This document shows positions 1-22,200 of a stretch of 64,000 nt of DNA, piece after piece. The DNA lies in the NCBI GenBank assembly GCA_036852015.1, contig JAANDG010000087.1, positions 62,001 to 126,000 of the forward strand, written 5' to 3'. The first letter of the stretch is position 1. Each line of letters begins with the position of its first letter. The position numbers and the translations under genes are program-made. The stretch comes from Pelodera strongyloides. Its lineage: Eukaryota; Nematoda; Chromadorea; Rhabditida; Rhabditidae. The notes below the pieces were generated by a model, which was not told the origin of the DNA, did no database searches, and saw nothing but the letters and a program-made list of their open reading frames with translations.

Positions 1-88
1 GTGTACGTAATAAATTATTATCCTGATATGCATTTGTATGAGACTACACCATTAATTTTCATTGAAATTTAAACAGCTGATATTTCAG

Positions 89-8219
<8,131 letters not shown>

Positions 8220-9209
8220 TCTTATCAATTAATCAATAATTAGAATTGTTTGTAATCGACGACGAGGTCCCTAATTAAGTCGTCGATGTCTTTTAGAATA
8301 CCTCTCACGTTCATAAGGACTACCTGTCAAAGTTTTCCATTGAGATTTGCACTTCCTTATATTGTACAAATACCCATGTGGGTCTCTTTCTCTTACTTGC
8401 ATCTCACAGGTTTACATTGCCATGTGAAAGAAAAATTCTGCTCTTTTGTACTTTCCAGCGCTGAAAACGGGTACGCTTATCACGTTTACTACTTGTATAT
8501 CTAGCCGATAAAATGGTGTATATGTATTTGTATGTATAAACACTGAATTTTTATTATTACTGATCTCGTATGCTAATAAAAAATTATTTCTATGTCTTGC
8601 CTTGGTTGCACGAGGAAATTATACAACGAATAGCTACCGTAATCGCAGTGATGTTTGGAAAGTGTATGCTTGCCAATCAATAGTCGTTTCCACAGGAATA
8701 AAATTTGGGTGTCACTTTTTTGCTACGTTTTACTTCTTTATTCATTACTTTTCTGAAGTTATTCGCTAGCTTGCTAAATTTATGTTCTCTAGCTGAGTAC
8801 GTGTTTTAAGAGCCTTTAATTTCTCACTGGAAACATTTGCCTATTTGCCCATATCTTGTAGTAACTCATGAAAGTAGTTGCTGAAAATCGTCGTTGCTTC
8901 CATTGAAAACGTCATGTTTCAGTTAAGTTTTATATCATGTCCTTGGACAGTCACTTCCGTAGCTCAGAACAGTCATATGTTTCGGAAGTCGTTGAATTCA
9001 GGTTCGTTTTCAGTACATCGTATTGTTCATGGTGGTTCCCAACTGTATTTGTTCGTTTGTTGTACTTTTTTTTAGTTGGTAGCGATCGTCTGTAATGTGC
9101 CCATGTATTGAAGTTTAATTATATCATTTGGTACTATTGAACTTAAGGGGCCCCTATCAATGTAGGGGGGATACGTTTACATTATCGTGATGACTTCGTT
9201 ATATTTCAG
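8220..9209. other. Intergenic region BPI to SNAPC3
   Basis: 990 bp holding the BPI 3' UTR and the upstream region of the next gene. No convincing coding exon or RNA gene seen. It ends in TATTTCAG (9202-9209), a good acceptor with no obvious donor in the window, suggesting either a 5' exon not recognised or spliced-leader trans-splicing. Confidence 0.6.
8575..8580 (+). terminator. Candidate poly(A) signal of the BPI gene
   Basis: AATAAA about 355 bp after the TAG at 8217-8219; the first canonical hexamer downstream. Position only; no transcript evidence. Confidence 0.45.
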
Positions 9210-10255
9210 TACTTTTCTTCGTCGTGCGCTCACTGCACGCAGAGAGATGGATAAGACAGCCGACACATTAATCAGGTAATTGTCGTCTTTCTCAATGTCC
9301 ACTAGGACGGGTCAGTCTTTTATTCTGAATTCTGATTGTTTTCAACAACCGTAGAAAGTTGTAGCGTTCTTACCATTAGAACATCAAAGATGTCGAAAGT
9401 CGAAATGAAGAGAAGAAATAACAAGGAACTAGTGACTAGTTTCTTCTAAAATAAGCTATTCGGACAAAAATACCCGACGAGATGACCTGGCTTTGTGGCT
9501 TTGCAGCTCGTTTGTTATTTATTTCGACATCATGAAAGGGCCGTGAGTTTGGAGTTTGTACTTACATTTTTCAGAAAAGATCAGATTACCAAGTCATTGG
9601 CGTCAATTTCGTCACTGTCGGAAAATGCAGCAGAGCAACTATTAAAGGAAATCGAGTAAGCTATTTGAGTTAGGATACCATAGGGCATTATGTACGCTGC
9701 GTGGCTACGTCCTGTCCGAGTGTCTTATACTGTTATAACATGCGGCTTGCAAAGTGACCGGTAGTTGGATTTTGACCCCATTGTAGTGTTTCAAATAAAT
9801 TAAGTAAGCACTGATATCGTTTAACGAGCATGTAACGTTCAATTGTTGTACGCATGGTATATAGCAAGAAAACAACATACTTTATTCGCTTCGAATTTTA
9901 GTGTGGCGATTGCTTGGGTGCTACGCCAATTATTTTTGAAGAGAAGGGGTACATCGATCGGGCTTCACCCGAAGGGGTATGGCGATGTCATTACTTGTAA
10001 CAATATAGAAACTTCCAGCATGGCTGATTTTCGCTGTCCCGACGTTGAGTACGATTTTGCCAGTGATTCTTGTTCTTCACGACGGCCTCTTCCCCACGGA
10101 GGACTGAGAACGCTTGTGTAAGTGTTGCTATATTTTATATTTTATTACAATTGATGGTTTGCTTAGCCTCTCAGCCACTAGCCTGGCCAGGGCTCACTAG
10201 CGCAGTCGTTCGTGACGCACAATTGTGAAGTTGGCTTCAGACCGTGAGGCGTGAT

Positions 10256-10297
<42 letters not shown>

Positions 10298-13200
10298 TTA
10301 TTACGCACACATACAATTCATGAGAAAAATATATGCAACGTACAGTTTTGCCGAGTAAAGCAACAGTAGCACACACACAAATAATATGAAAGCGAAAAAA
10401 ATAAATAAAGGGACACATTATACAGAAATCTATGAAGCTAAGTGCGGAGTTTCCTCAATCATAATAGAAGTTCTATGTACAAATGAATGCCTACGAACCA
10501 TTTTAGTTGCTCTGGGAATAATGATCCTACTCCTGGTGAAATAAGCTGGTGAAATAAGCTTTGTATTTCTTATAACATACATTTAATAAATAAATAAATA
10601 ACTCAATACTCACATTCAGGCTGCTCGACCAGCTGAATCGCCGACGTTCCGACCCCCAATACAAATCGATCGCCCTGAGGACGTTAAAAGTACGCTCATA
10701 CAATAATTGTTTGCTTATGCTTTGGCCTCGTACTTTGAATAAGTTACCTTTTTTATCACGCTTATGGCCTTTCCATGGTTGCGATTCGCACTTGCGAAAG
10801 TGGCAAGTGCCTGTCCATGTTCAGACCATTTTACATGAATGTCAAATGCCTACCGTAACCCATGCGAATAACGCATTTGACATGGCCCTGCAGCGAAAGT
10901 GTATCAGATCGGTACTATTTGAAATAGATCAGATCCGTGATATTTTGAAATAGATCCGTACTAGATTCAAAGTTCAAAGTCGCTCCGGCGGGACCTTGCC
11001 ACTTGCCATTTACATTGACTCCAACATGGACTCATGGACAGGCATTTGTCATTTTCGCAAATGTGAATCGCATACATGGAGAGGCCATTATGAGTATATA
11101 TATCTGATACTTTATATAATAAGATAGCTTGTCAATTCATAAGCGACATTTTGTCCATAGGGAGTCTGGTTGATATGTCTGGTTGATATATGTTTTTTAA
11201 AATAGGACTAAATATTATATATTATATATCACTACTTTATTCACACATACAATCAATCAGATACAACATCAATCAAGTACATGGAACAAGTACGGAAGGT
11301 TTCTAGCGTCGTGCTTCTTCAATCCGCGGGGGGAATGCGTGGAGGGGAGATTTTTCTTCAGATAATGACGATCCTTGATCTTTCCAATGAGGTTTTGTGG
11401 AGTTATACAGAGTGTTTGACGACGAGACGAAAGGACAAATCCCTCGAAGTCTTCAGGCTAGGCAATGGGGGATTCGCCTCGATTTTCCCCGCCTCGGTGG
11501 CATTGAGTGAGTGTTGTGGCTGGATTCGAACTCGGGTCGGCTGACTGCGAAGCGCGGACGTTTCCAATGGGCCACCGAGGCCCTAATCATAAAGCAAGTG
11601 TTCTTCTCATGTTATTGTTTGTGTTTAGTACGACATGGTGGATATGAGCCATCTCATTATTGACAGCTCCAACATGTTGCCTCGTATGAGAGACACGGAA
11701 GTGAAACTGGAAATGGGTATGTTATGTTGTTTGCTTTATTATCAGGGTTACGGTAGTTCGTGAAATCTTTAGTAATCTACCTACTCTAAATTTTATTTGT
11801 ATTCGTATTCCTACCTATGTTTGAGAAACAAGCTGGATGATGTTGTTTATACCCAGTTCGACTGCTGTTTCATACTTCTGCTACTTTATTATAATAGTAA
11901 CCAAGTAACTGTGCTTGTTTTTAGACACTGACTTTGTACCTCCTGAGCTGACTGGAACATCGCAGGCTCGCTTGTTTTCGGGTGAACAAGGACAGACACG
12001 ATTCAATAAACAGCTACGCAATGCTTCTCAGGGTATGTTATTTGTATTTCTAAGATTCAAGATGTTGCCGTCCCGACAATTGACGTTTTAACGTGATATT
12101 GGACGTGGTTCGTGAAACGTTTCCTGAACATCCACGTTCCTATGTATGATATGTAATCTGTACCTTTCTATGTAAAGACGTTTCATTACCATTTCGCTTT
12201 CAATTGCCTAGCCATATATGGGTTGTCTGGACATAAAGCAATGCGTCAAATGAAGCATCGGCCTCGGCCATCTCCCGGTGACCGGTCGGTCCGACAATCT
12301 CCAGAAACCATTACAGTTTATATGTATTTGGTGAAACATATTGTTCGGCTTTCGACTTTCGGCCTTCTCGGGTTCTGGTTCTGTGAAACATATAGCGTTC
12401 TTAGCACCACGTTGCGCATCGAAATTATACCCCAATTCCAATATATCAAAACTCAGTAGCTATATCAAACAAATTGTTAAACATGCAGATTATGTTTTTG
12501 GAATTTCAGAGAAGCCGCCCATGGACTACACAATGCACAGTGGAGGAGATGGTTTCTTTGTGCGTCCGCAACTTGAACTCAACAAAACGGATCCAGTTTT
12601 TGATGTGCGTTACTTTAACGATTGATTACTAATTTTCCTAGGCCATTGTTCGTTGTTATTTATGGTATTAGATATTGTAGCTCCGTGGTTATTTTTGGGC
12701 ATCATGCTTGATACCTTTCTGCAGTCTTTTCTTTGTTAATCCATTTGAGGTAGTCATTGATTATTGGTATTTCCTGATCCATAAAACAACGTTTCATTGA
12801 GTACGGTACTCGGTACATTCGGTTAATGAGTTCATGAGAAAAAGGAAGCAGGCTATAAATCTATGCGTAAAATTACGCATCAACCATCTCCGGATTGGCT
12901 TTGACCATCTCCGGACGCAAATGCAAATATATAGATTTGGGTGAAACGTATCAGTGGTAATTTACGGTTCGACTCTCAACTAAGCGACCATCTCCGAAAT
13001 TACGCATGGAAATTATAGCCTGAAAGGAAGGGAGTTTGTAGTTGTGTATTTATCTTTATAATAATGGTTTATTTAAGGCAGAAAGAGATAAATGAAAATA
13101 CATATAGCAACAAATGGGTAAAACCGAATCCACCAAAGTTATCTAGCGCTGTCGCTTATTCCAATTAATGACTTTTACCGTCTCAGTTTTTTTCTTTTGT

Positions 13201-16200
13201 TCCAGGTTACTCGATGTGGAGAACCGAACAATAATACAGATTTCATCCCAAATGCCGAGTTTGCGATGAATCACAATGGCACTGGATCTGCACCTAACGG
13301 CCCCTTTTTTAACCCGTATGGTTAGTTGGTTTCCAATTAACAAGTTGCTATTGGGTTGCATGGATTAAACGTGCACGTCCATCGGGTCCATCCTTGCTAC
13401 TTATGGGGTTTCTATGTATTTGATTCGCACTTGCGAAAATTACAAACCGTGTCCATGTACAAGTCATTTTACATGCATGTCAACTGCCTACCGTAACCCA
13501 TGCGAATCGCATGTTTGACATGGTCCTGCAGTGAAAGTGCCCCAGACCCGTGCTATTTGGCACAGAACCGCATCAGACCCGTGCTATTTGAAATAGATCC
13601 ATACCAGATCCAAAATCGCTGCGGGACACATCGACTCGAACATGGACAGGCATTTGTCATTTTCGCAAGTTCAATCTGTAGTATCTGTATTTGTATACTT
13701 ATGGTGTGTATTTGTTGCATTGTTCATTTGTGTAGCGTTGCTTGAAAGCGAAGCGCAATACACACACACACACATACAACACACACATACAACACACACA
13801 CACACATACAACACACACAACACACACAATTTTAATTGGAACTCAAGCCAAGTGGAAGGAAGAAAGATAGGCCATATGGGATTGAAATCACCTCCTGCGC
13901 ACAATTACATGTTACATCTAGACATGGTTCTTACAACTCGTAATTAACTTCCGAATGACACTGATCAACGTAGTCTTTTTTACAGAAGATCAAGATGTCG
14001 CGGTTGCTGGATCTGTTACTTCTCGGAATACCCTCAGATCAGACGGCGACGACTCGGACAATGATTCTGATATGTCTCTCATGGATTTGGATTCCGGAAA
14101 ACGAGTGAGAATTTGAGAATTATGTTTTTTATATTTACACATGAATGTGATGTGCCGTAACGCTACGCTAGTACTGTTTGTGTGACTCTAGTACTGTTGA
14201 TACTGATTGTGCTACCTCTTCGTACCTTCGTAGCTGTTATCGTGTTATCCATTAGTGTAAATACTAACTTCTTCATCTGATGGTCGTGCGGTGTAAATCA
14301 GTTTCTGTTGTAGCTGCGGCCTGTGTATAGTAGAGTGTGTTGTGTGGAGAACACGGCGAAAGACTATAAGTCTTTATTGAAGATACTGTCGAAGTGCGGT
14401 AGTCAATTTCCCAATTGACTCCCACACTGAACCTGCTATGTCCAAATCCTAGCACGTTATATTCATTAGTTCGTATGCTAATAGTTCATATACGAAAGTG
14501 GTAAATGACTCAACATAGACTAATTAGGAACAGGAAATAACTAGTGTTTAGATATACGTTTCGAGGTCATTTCCCTAACACCTCCCCTACTAAACAAAAG
14601 TGTATTTCTTATTAGACGGATCCATGACGAGTCTCTTCGGTGGTCCACACATCCTCGTTGGTCGTCCTCCGTCAGTCATCCCAGCGTCGCTATCTGAATC
14701 GTCCCATCCTGTCGAAACGTCGCCACTAACGTCCCTAGTCGATGTCGATTCCTCTTGCGTCTCGGATCGATTCGCATCCGCTTCCTGTAGACCAAAGTCG
14801 TCGTACAGCACTGGCAACGCGTCATCGTTCTTTCTTTCCCTCAGCTGGTTCATGTGTCGTTTCCAGATTCGTCCGTCCGCTGTCACAACCTCGTAGACCG
14901 TTCGTCCAATCTTCTTTTGAACCCTCGCGGCTATCCACGTCGGCTTTGCAGGATTCTTGTAGTCGCGGGCGTAGACTAAATCATCAGGAGCAAAGTCCCT
15001 CTTACGAACACCATGGTGACGGTTAAACTGTTCCTCCATCTTCTTTATTCTATCCTCGGGAAGATGGTTCTCTTTTTCGCTATATCGCGAAAGTACTGTA
15101 AGTGGAGTCCTCAACGTTCTGCCAATGAAGTTCTCAGCAGGCGATCGTTTTCCAGGTGAGGATGAGCACGGAGTTGAACGGTACGTGAACAGGAACTTCT
15201 GAAGCATCTCAGCTGTCGTTCCCTCCCCTCTCAATTTCTGAAGAGATCTCTTGAAGGTGTCCACAAAGCGTTCCGCTTGTCCATTTGACTGTGGGTGGAA
15301 GGGTAGAGACTTCACATGTTTAATCCCATTTCTCCGGCAATAATCCTCAAACTCCTTTGATGTGAACTGGCTACCATTATCTGACACAATTGTTTCTGGA
15401 AAACCAAATTGTGCAAAAAATTTCCCAACCTCTTTTATCGTAGCAGTGGCGGTCGTAGTTGTCATCTCACGAACCTCCGGCCACTTGGAGAAGGCATCCA
15501 CAACGACGAGGAACATCTTTCCTTCCATCGGTCCAGCGAAGTCGATGTGAATCCTTTCCATAGCACGAACACATTGGGGCCATGGCATCAGCTCATTCTT
15601 CAAGGGCATCTTCGCAGCAGATTGGCAAGAGTCGCACTTCTTGACCAACATCTCGATATCCTTGTCCAATCCTTGCCAGTAGACGTTGCTCCGAGCCAAC
15701 ATCTTCATTCGAGTCGCTCCCGGGTGTCCATCGTGTAGCATCCGCAACACTCTTCCATGTAACGAGTGCGGCACAACGATCCGACGACCCATAAAAAGAC
15801 ATCCTTCGAATATCGAGAGCTCCAATCTTCTGCTGTAGAAGTTGTGCAGGGCAGATCCTGGTCTTCCTGCAGGCCATCTTCCTGTCTTCACAGCTTCCAC
15901 GATATTCGGTAATGTATCGTCCTTTTCCATTGCAGCGCGAATGTCCTTCTTCATAACTGGCAAAGACCTGATAGCATCCAGGTACACGGCGTTGACATCA
16001 TCGTCAATTCTTCCAATAATGACGTCTTCTTCTGGCACGTGCTGGGTAGAAATCAGTCTTGATAAAGCATCGGCTTGTCCAAAGCTGGTGGTTGATCGGT
16101 ACTGGATACAGAAGTTGTACGCCAGTAGCACAAGTGACCATCTTTGCAACCGATTTGTTGAATGTACCGAAATTCCTTTCCTACTTCCAAATATAGCAAG

Positions 16201-19200
16201 CAAAGGTTTGTGATCGGTCAGCAACGTGAAGGTTCGCCCATAGATATACCGATGAAACTTTCTTACCGCGTATACTAAAGCGAGAGCCTCCTTCTCGATC
16301 TGTCCGTAGTTCTTCTCTGCAGGGGTGAGGGCGCGACTTGAGTGCCAAATGGCTTTCTCCATTCCATTCGGGTATCGGTGCGAGATGACAGCTCCAATCC
16401 CGTAGTCGCTCGCATCTGCAGCCACGACGATCTCCATCTTCGGATCGTAGTGCGTCAAGAGAAGATCCGATTGTAATTGTAGCACTTCTTTGAGATTCTT
16501 GAAGGCTTCTTTACAATCCTTGGACCAGCCAGATGAACTCGGTGTCCTTCTTCTTCAGGGCGTCCAATGGTGCACGAAAGGAACGCATGTCTGGTACGAA
16601 AGACGAATAATAACTAACTAACCCAAGAAACGATTCCACCTGCTGCAGGTTCTTGGGTTCCGGCATATCCTTGATCGCGGCAATCTTCTCTGGGTCCGGT
16701 CGACGGCCGTCCTTGTCGATAATATGTCCCAGGAAACGGATCTGACGCTGAGCAAAACTACACTTCTCCAGCCGTATACGAAATCCATATTCGTTGATCC
16801 TCTCAAATAGATTACGAACATTCCTATTGTGCTCCTCGAGTGAACCGCCGGTCACGATCACATCGTCCAAATAGGCAGCACATCCTTCTAGTCCTGCGAT
16901 CATTGATTCCATTACTTGTTGAAATATGCCGGGTGCAGACTTGACTCCAAAGGGTAGGCGATTGTACCGGAACAATCCCTTCTGCGTCGTAATTGTGACC
17001 AGTTCCTTGGACGAGTCTTCAACTTCGATTTGCAAATAAGCATCAGCAAAGTCTATCTGCGTAAAATACCTACCTCCATTAAGTTGAGCGAAGATTTCTT
17101 CAGCTGTCGGTAGTGGGTGGCGGTGTAGTTCCAATGCGTCGTTGAGTCCTGTTGAGAAATCCGAGCAGACCCTCACGGCTCCCGATTTCTTCCTCACGGC
17201 GACAATTGGCGCGGCCCATCTCGAATACTCCATGGTGAGATCACACCTTGCTGGACAAGTCGGTTGATTTCCTCCATAACCAGTGGTTCCACAGCGAACG
17301 GTATCTTCCTCCTTGAGGCGAAGATCGGCTGAGCATCCTTCTTCAGTACAAAACTGGCCTTCATCTTTGTACATCGACCCAACTCCTTCTTAAACACGTC
17401 CGGATACGCTTGCAGAAGTCCTTCCGTCAATTCGGTAGTCTTCACTGCGCAACACATTGCCTCGAATGCGTCCTTGAACGGTGGTAGCTGGTCGATCCAG
17501 TCGATTCCCAGTAGCTTGATATCCTCAGTCACGTAGCAGCTCCCGTGACCTCTGAAGTCGCTACACGCGAAATCCGTCGTTAGACGTCCCTGCACGGCGA
17601 TCGGCGTCCCATTGGCAGCTTTCAGCTTCGTATCCACACTTTCCAGCTTCGGTGATCCCAGAGATCTCCACGTCGCTATAAGTGTGACATCTGCTCCAGT
17701 ATCCAGTTGCATCTGGACTCGCTGCGCTCCAATGTCGACTTCAACCATCTTCCGTGTCGCGGCTATGACGATACTCATATCCTCCTCGATCTTCTTCGTG
17801 TAGGCGGGTCCTCCTCGGTAGCCTCGAAAACCTCCTTGTCTCGGCTGTTGACCTGAACCCCTATTAGAACCTACTTTTCTTTTGCAGTATCTCGCCCAAT
17901 GTCCAATTTCTCCACAATTGTAACATGGTCCACGCTCCTTTGTCTTCTCCGGTGTCGCTTCCTTGCTAGGGTTGCGGTGGTTCCGGTCCCTCGTCCAACG
18001 CGGGTTGATGACCTTCTTGACCTCTCCATTTTGTTCGTTCCGTCCGATCCTGGCGGCATCCTTGTTCAGCGTCTGCATCGCGTCACACTCGTCCAGTAGA
18101 TCCTCCAGTTTACAGCCATCTTTCACCTCCATCTTCTTCAGAAGGCGCTTCCTCAACTCGGAATCCTCATGTAACTGCAAACCAGCGACGAACAAAAGAG
18201 TCTTAAAATCGGTCTCAGCCATATCCTTAAACAGAGCGGCTTCACACATCCTATTTACACTAGCAGCATACTCTCTATATGATTCACCTGATTGTCTTGT
18301 CGTCCGCAATGCGTTGTACCTGCGTCAGAAGATCGTTGTTTTCTCTCCGAACAATTTCTCCAGCTCCTTGGCGAGTTCCTTGATCGGTAGATCTTTGATC
18401 CTTCTCGGCGCGACGACGTTACTCAATCGAACGTAGGCGTTGTCGTTGAGCTTCGACACGAGCATCCTGGCCTGTGCTGCCTCCGACAGACCTCCTCCTT
18501 CCGCCGTCACGACGTCCTCGAACCGCTGGAACCACGTTGTGAAGGTAGCTCCCTCGTCCACATCGTACGCGAATGTCGGTATCCTGTCCCCGAGCAGCGG
18601 CGCCATCGTAGCTTCCAGTCTCGAAGATCCAACCACCTCTCGTCCTTCCAACAGCTTAAGTAGCCGTTCCTCGCGTTTGCTGGCTTCATCCAGGAGCATC
18701 TCCATTTTCTTCTGGTGATCGGCGAACATCTTCTTTTGTTCCTCCAGCAATTCCTTCTCAGCTCCGGGAGCCATGCTGTATTCGAAAATCTCAGAAAACC
18801 GAACTACTAATTTTCGAAAATGCGCAAATCCGAGCGCGATAAATCGCTAGCTCAAGGATATTTTCGAAAATCAGTGTCGATCCTCACGAGTTTCGAAAGT
18901 CGTCCGGGATCCTGAACGCCAAATTGTTGTAGCTGCGGCCTGTGTATAGTAGAGTGTGTTGTGTGGAGAACACGGCGAAAGACTATAAGTCTTTATTGAA
19001 GATACTGTCGAAGTGCGGTAGTCAATTTCCCAATTGACTCCCACACTGAACCTGCTATGTCCAAATCCTAGCACGTTATATTCATAGTTCGTATGCTAAT
19101 AGTTCATATACGAAAGTGGTAAATGACTCAACATAGACTAATTAGGAACAGGAAATAACCAGTGTTTAGATATACGTTTCGAGGTCATTTCCCTAACAGT

Positions 19201-22200
19201 TTCACCGTCGTAAAACCGCTTACGATTCTGGCTTTGCTGTCATTTGTTACTTCTACTTCTAGGCAACGACGACTGGTGTCTCCCAGGCTGTACATCACCT
19301 CACTAGTACCAGCTCAGAGGATTGTGGTGCCGGGACGGAGAATTCAGTAGCTACGAACATTCCAATGGATCACGATCAATCAATGAATACTGGATTCGTG
19401 GTTGGTTCAGGTTATTTATAATTGCATGATAAATAATGCATACGTAGGCTTGGTGCTTATAAATCGTTAATTCATGCGTGTGGTAGATTTACCTTTTAGT
19501 GACCGAAACATAGTGTTTCATTGATGCGTTTAAACTCAAATAGACATTTCGGTTTTGATAAATGTGAGCGGTGAAATATTTCCTACTTGATCTTATGTAC
19601 TGATTGTGAGCGATGTAGCTAGATTAAACCTTTTGTTTAAAATATTTTTTTTATTTTGAACACGCCGTGACATTTATTTTAAGAACGCAATTTTGCTCAA
19701 TAGCAATATGTTCTATCCCGATTTTGCTCAATAGCAATATGCTCTATCCCTGCTGGTCCGGTAGCGAACTAACTAAATTAAAGCAAAACGTAGGAACATG
19801 GCGCTGACCAGAGCGGGTTTAGAATTATCCTTATTTATTCAAAACACTAAAACAGTATAGGTTGGTGCGTTGAAACACGCACGAACCACCTCCGGATTGG
19901 TTTTGACCACCTCCGAAAGCAATTCGAAATTTATAAATTTGACCGAAACATGGTGTTTTATTAAAACGTTCGATCGTTAAGCTAAAGGAACCACCTCAAT
20001 TTACGCACGGAATATATACCCTGAAAAAAACACTCTTTAGACCCCAGGGATCGAGAACCCCTATCAGGATGTATTGATGCCAATGTCGCAGTTCTTTGTG
20101 GCTCCCACTGCAGAGAACGCTCAGGGTCAGATGACTGGCTATCAGATAATTACCAACCAGGTAGTTTCACCAGCGGATGTGGACCCAAACCAACAACTTC
20201 ACATGTACACCGCTAATGTACAGCCACCAAACCAGGATGTAGGTTTATGGTTTTTACTATGTTCCTCATTCGCGACATCCGATCCGCCTGGCAGTCCTTT
20301 TGCGATTTTATGTGTGCTGCTTTGGATTTTTGGAACTTGGAGTTTTTTTATACAAATTGCGTTATTATGTCATATGTAATGTGTTAGTGTATTAGATGTC
20401 TTATTGTTAGATTTCATTTTTCGACTTCTTTATTTCTTGCAGATGGCACCCGATTCAACTGCTTCCAATATTTACTGGAACGTGCCAAACTTTGACCAGC
20501 TACCCAACCCTAACCCCATGTATCATCAAGCAATAGGCACTACTTGGGTAGGTCGTAGGTCTTTTTGTAATTTTGCATTTTACGAATTCATGCTTTTCAT
20601 GCTATTTGCTTGTGCGGCTTTGGTGACCTGATTGATATATTTTGGCATAGTACAGATAATTTGCCCAAGCTGAACTGAAACACACATATTAGTGGATAAT
20701 CTTTAGCTGTGAGCGCAGTATTCGAAGAGTGTTTTCAAAGTTTTCCTTTTACCAACTCGTGAACCAAATGTATATTCTTTCGTATTATAGAGTCCATTCC
20801 TTCAAAACAATTTTGCTTTGTACGCTCAATCAGTGCAAATTCAGGCTCCAAGTGGTGAGCCCAGTATTCGAAGAGTAAGTTTTCACTTCCGTAAATATTA
20901 CTCTAATATTCTTCTAACTTGGCAACTTCTCACGCATTGTATTTAACGAAATTCGTGAATGTCGTGTTTTATTTGGACCGCAAAAAGTTTCGACCGTGAC
21001 AGGACTCGAACCTGCAATCTTCGGATCCGAAGTCCGACGCCTTATCCATTAGGCCACACGGTCACATACACAGAAAGACACACGCGGCTTATATTGCCAC
21101 GAAAAGTGACTCGCATGGGTGATAAATAGTAATGTTTGTTGGATGAGTGTGCAAATATAGTTTGTAAAATTTCTTTTTTTCTTAATGTATTTCACTGATA
21201 TTGTAATATTACAGACTTTGAGCGATTTATTGAGTGATGTTGCTCGAGATAGTGAGTCTCCATACGGTACGAACCAGGTATATTATCTAACTTTCAATAA
21301 TGTCTTTCATTTTGCATTGAGTTTCGAATGTTATTTAGTATTGCTTATCACTATCACTAAGAGAGTGCTTTCTCACAATCAGTGTGACATAAAAAATTTA
21401 TAGAAAAGCATACTAATAATAAATAACACACATCCTCACAAACAAGGACTGTATAATGGAATATTAATAACAAATAAAAACTAAGTGTGACTAAATAATA
21501 AATTATTTAATTAATTAGCTTTAAGAGAGATTAACTTAATCAGTCCTTCGCAATGACGTGTCTCCGCCTATTTCATTTTGCGAATCTTGCATTTTATTAC
21601 ATACGTTGAGATACCAGATTCTTATAGTTACTCACTTACTGATGATGAGGAGGGGTGATTAGCAGGATTTCAAAATTTCTCGCTAGTTCATTCTTATGTC
21701 GAATATTTCGATATTCCGTATCCTCATTTCCTGATTGTAGGATGCGCCGGCGTCTCAGTTGACTGTGACTGCTGATGTTCCTGGAGTTCATATTGGACTT
21801 GCTATTCCTGACTCCTCGAATGCAATTTGCGATCAAATCAGCCAGAACCAGGTACTTTTTTTATTTGTAGTTAATTCAAAGACATGCCGTCTGATTGTGT
21901 TGAGTTTTTTTATGTTTTAGTGTCTTGTGTCGTCAGTCTTTGTTGGGAACGAGTGGCGAAATTCTGTGTATATTAATTAGTGCGGACTTTTGCTGGAGGA
22001 ACTTGACTTGAGAATTATAGGAGTTTCCGTGCCAGCTGCGCGTTATTCTGTTGTATATTTGTATTGTGATTCCTTTGTATTCTAGTACACCGCTATGGAT
22101 GGGATGAGTGTGGGTGCAGCGGTACCAGATGAGTATGTACCACAGCCTGTGATGAAACTACCGGGTAGTCATGGTGACGGTATGCAATTAGAAGCCATGG

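Larger units (their letters stand above)
14306..19198 (-). mobile_element. Ty3/gypsy LTR retrotransposon, recent but disrupted
   Basis: 4893-bp element in reverse orientation inside the SNAPC3 intron between the exons at 13986 and 19263. LTRs of 275 and 274 bp (14306-14580, 18925-19198) begin TG and end CA and differ by one indel and one substitution, so insertion is recent. Flanks are the duplicated GTTTC. Internal order on the minus strand: gag, CCHC knuckle, aspartic protease, RT, RNase H, integrase, the Ty3/gypsy order. A purine-rich tract (14581-14591) abuts the 3' LTR and a TGG-started primer-binding-like site (18904-18921) lies three bases inside the 5' LTR. Three lesions break the coding region: an in-frame TGA in gag and two frameshifts flanking RT. 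Confidence 0.95.

Noticed and set aside
11512..11584. tRNA gene on minus strand
   Set aside because: Box A and B are present but acceptor and anticodon arms do not pair; treated as a SINE head.
18325..18327. TGA in gag as programmed readthrough
   Set aside because: It lies inside the gag domain, not between gag and pol; a nonsense mutation is simpler, although not excluded.
14600..18718. Many plus-strand frames over 14.6-18.7 kb
   Set aside because: Antisense shadows of the Ty3/gypsy coding region on the minus strand.
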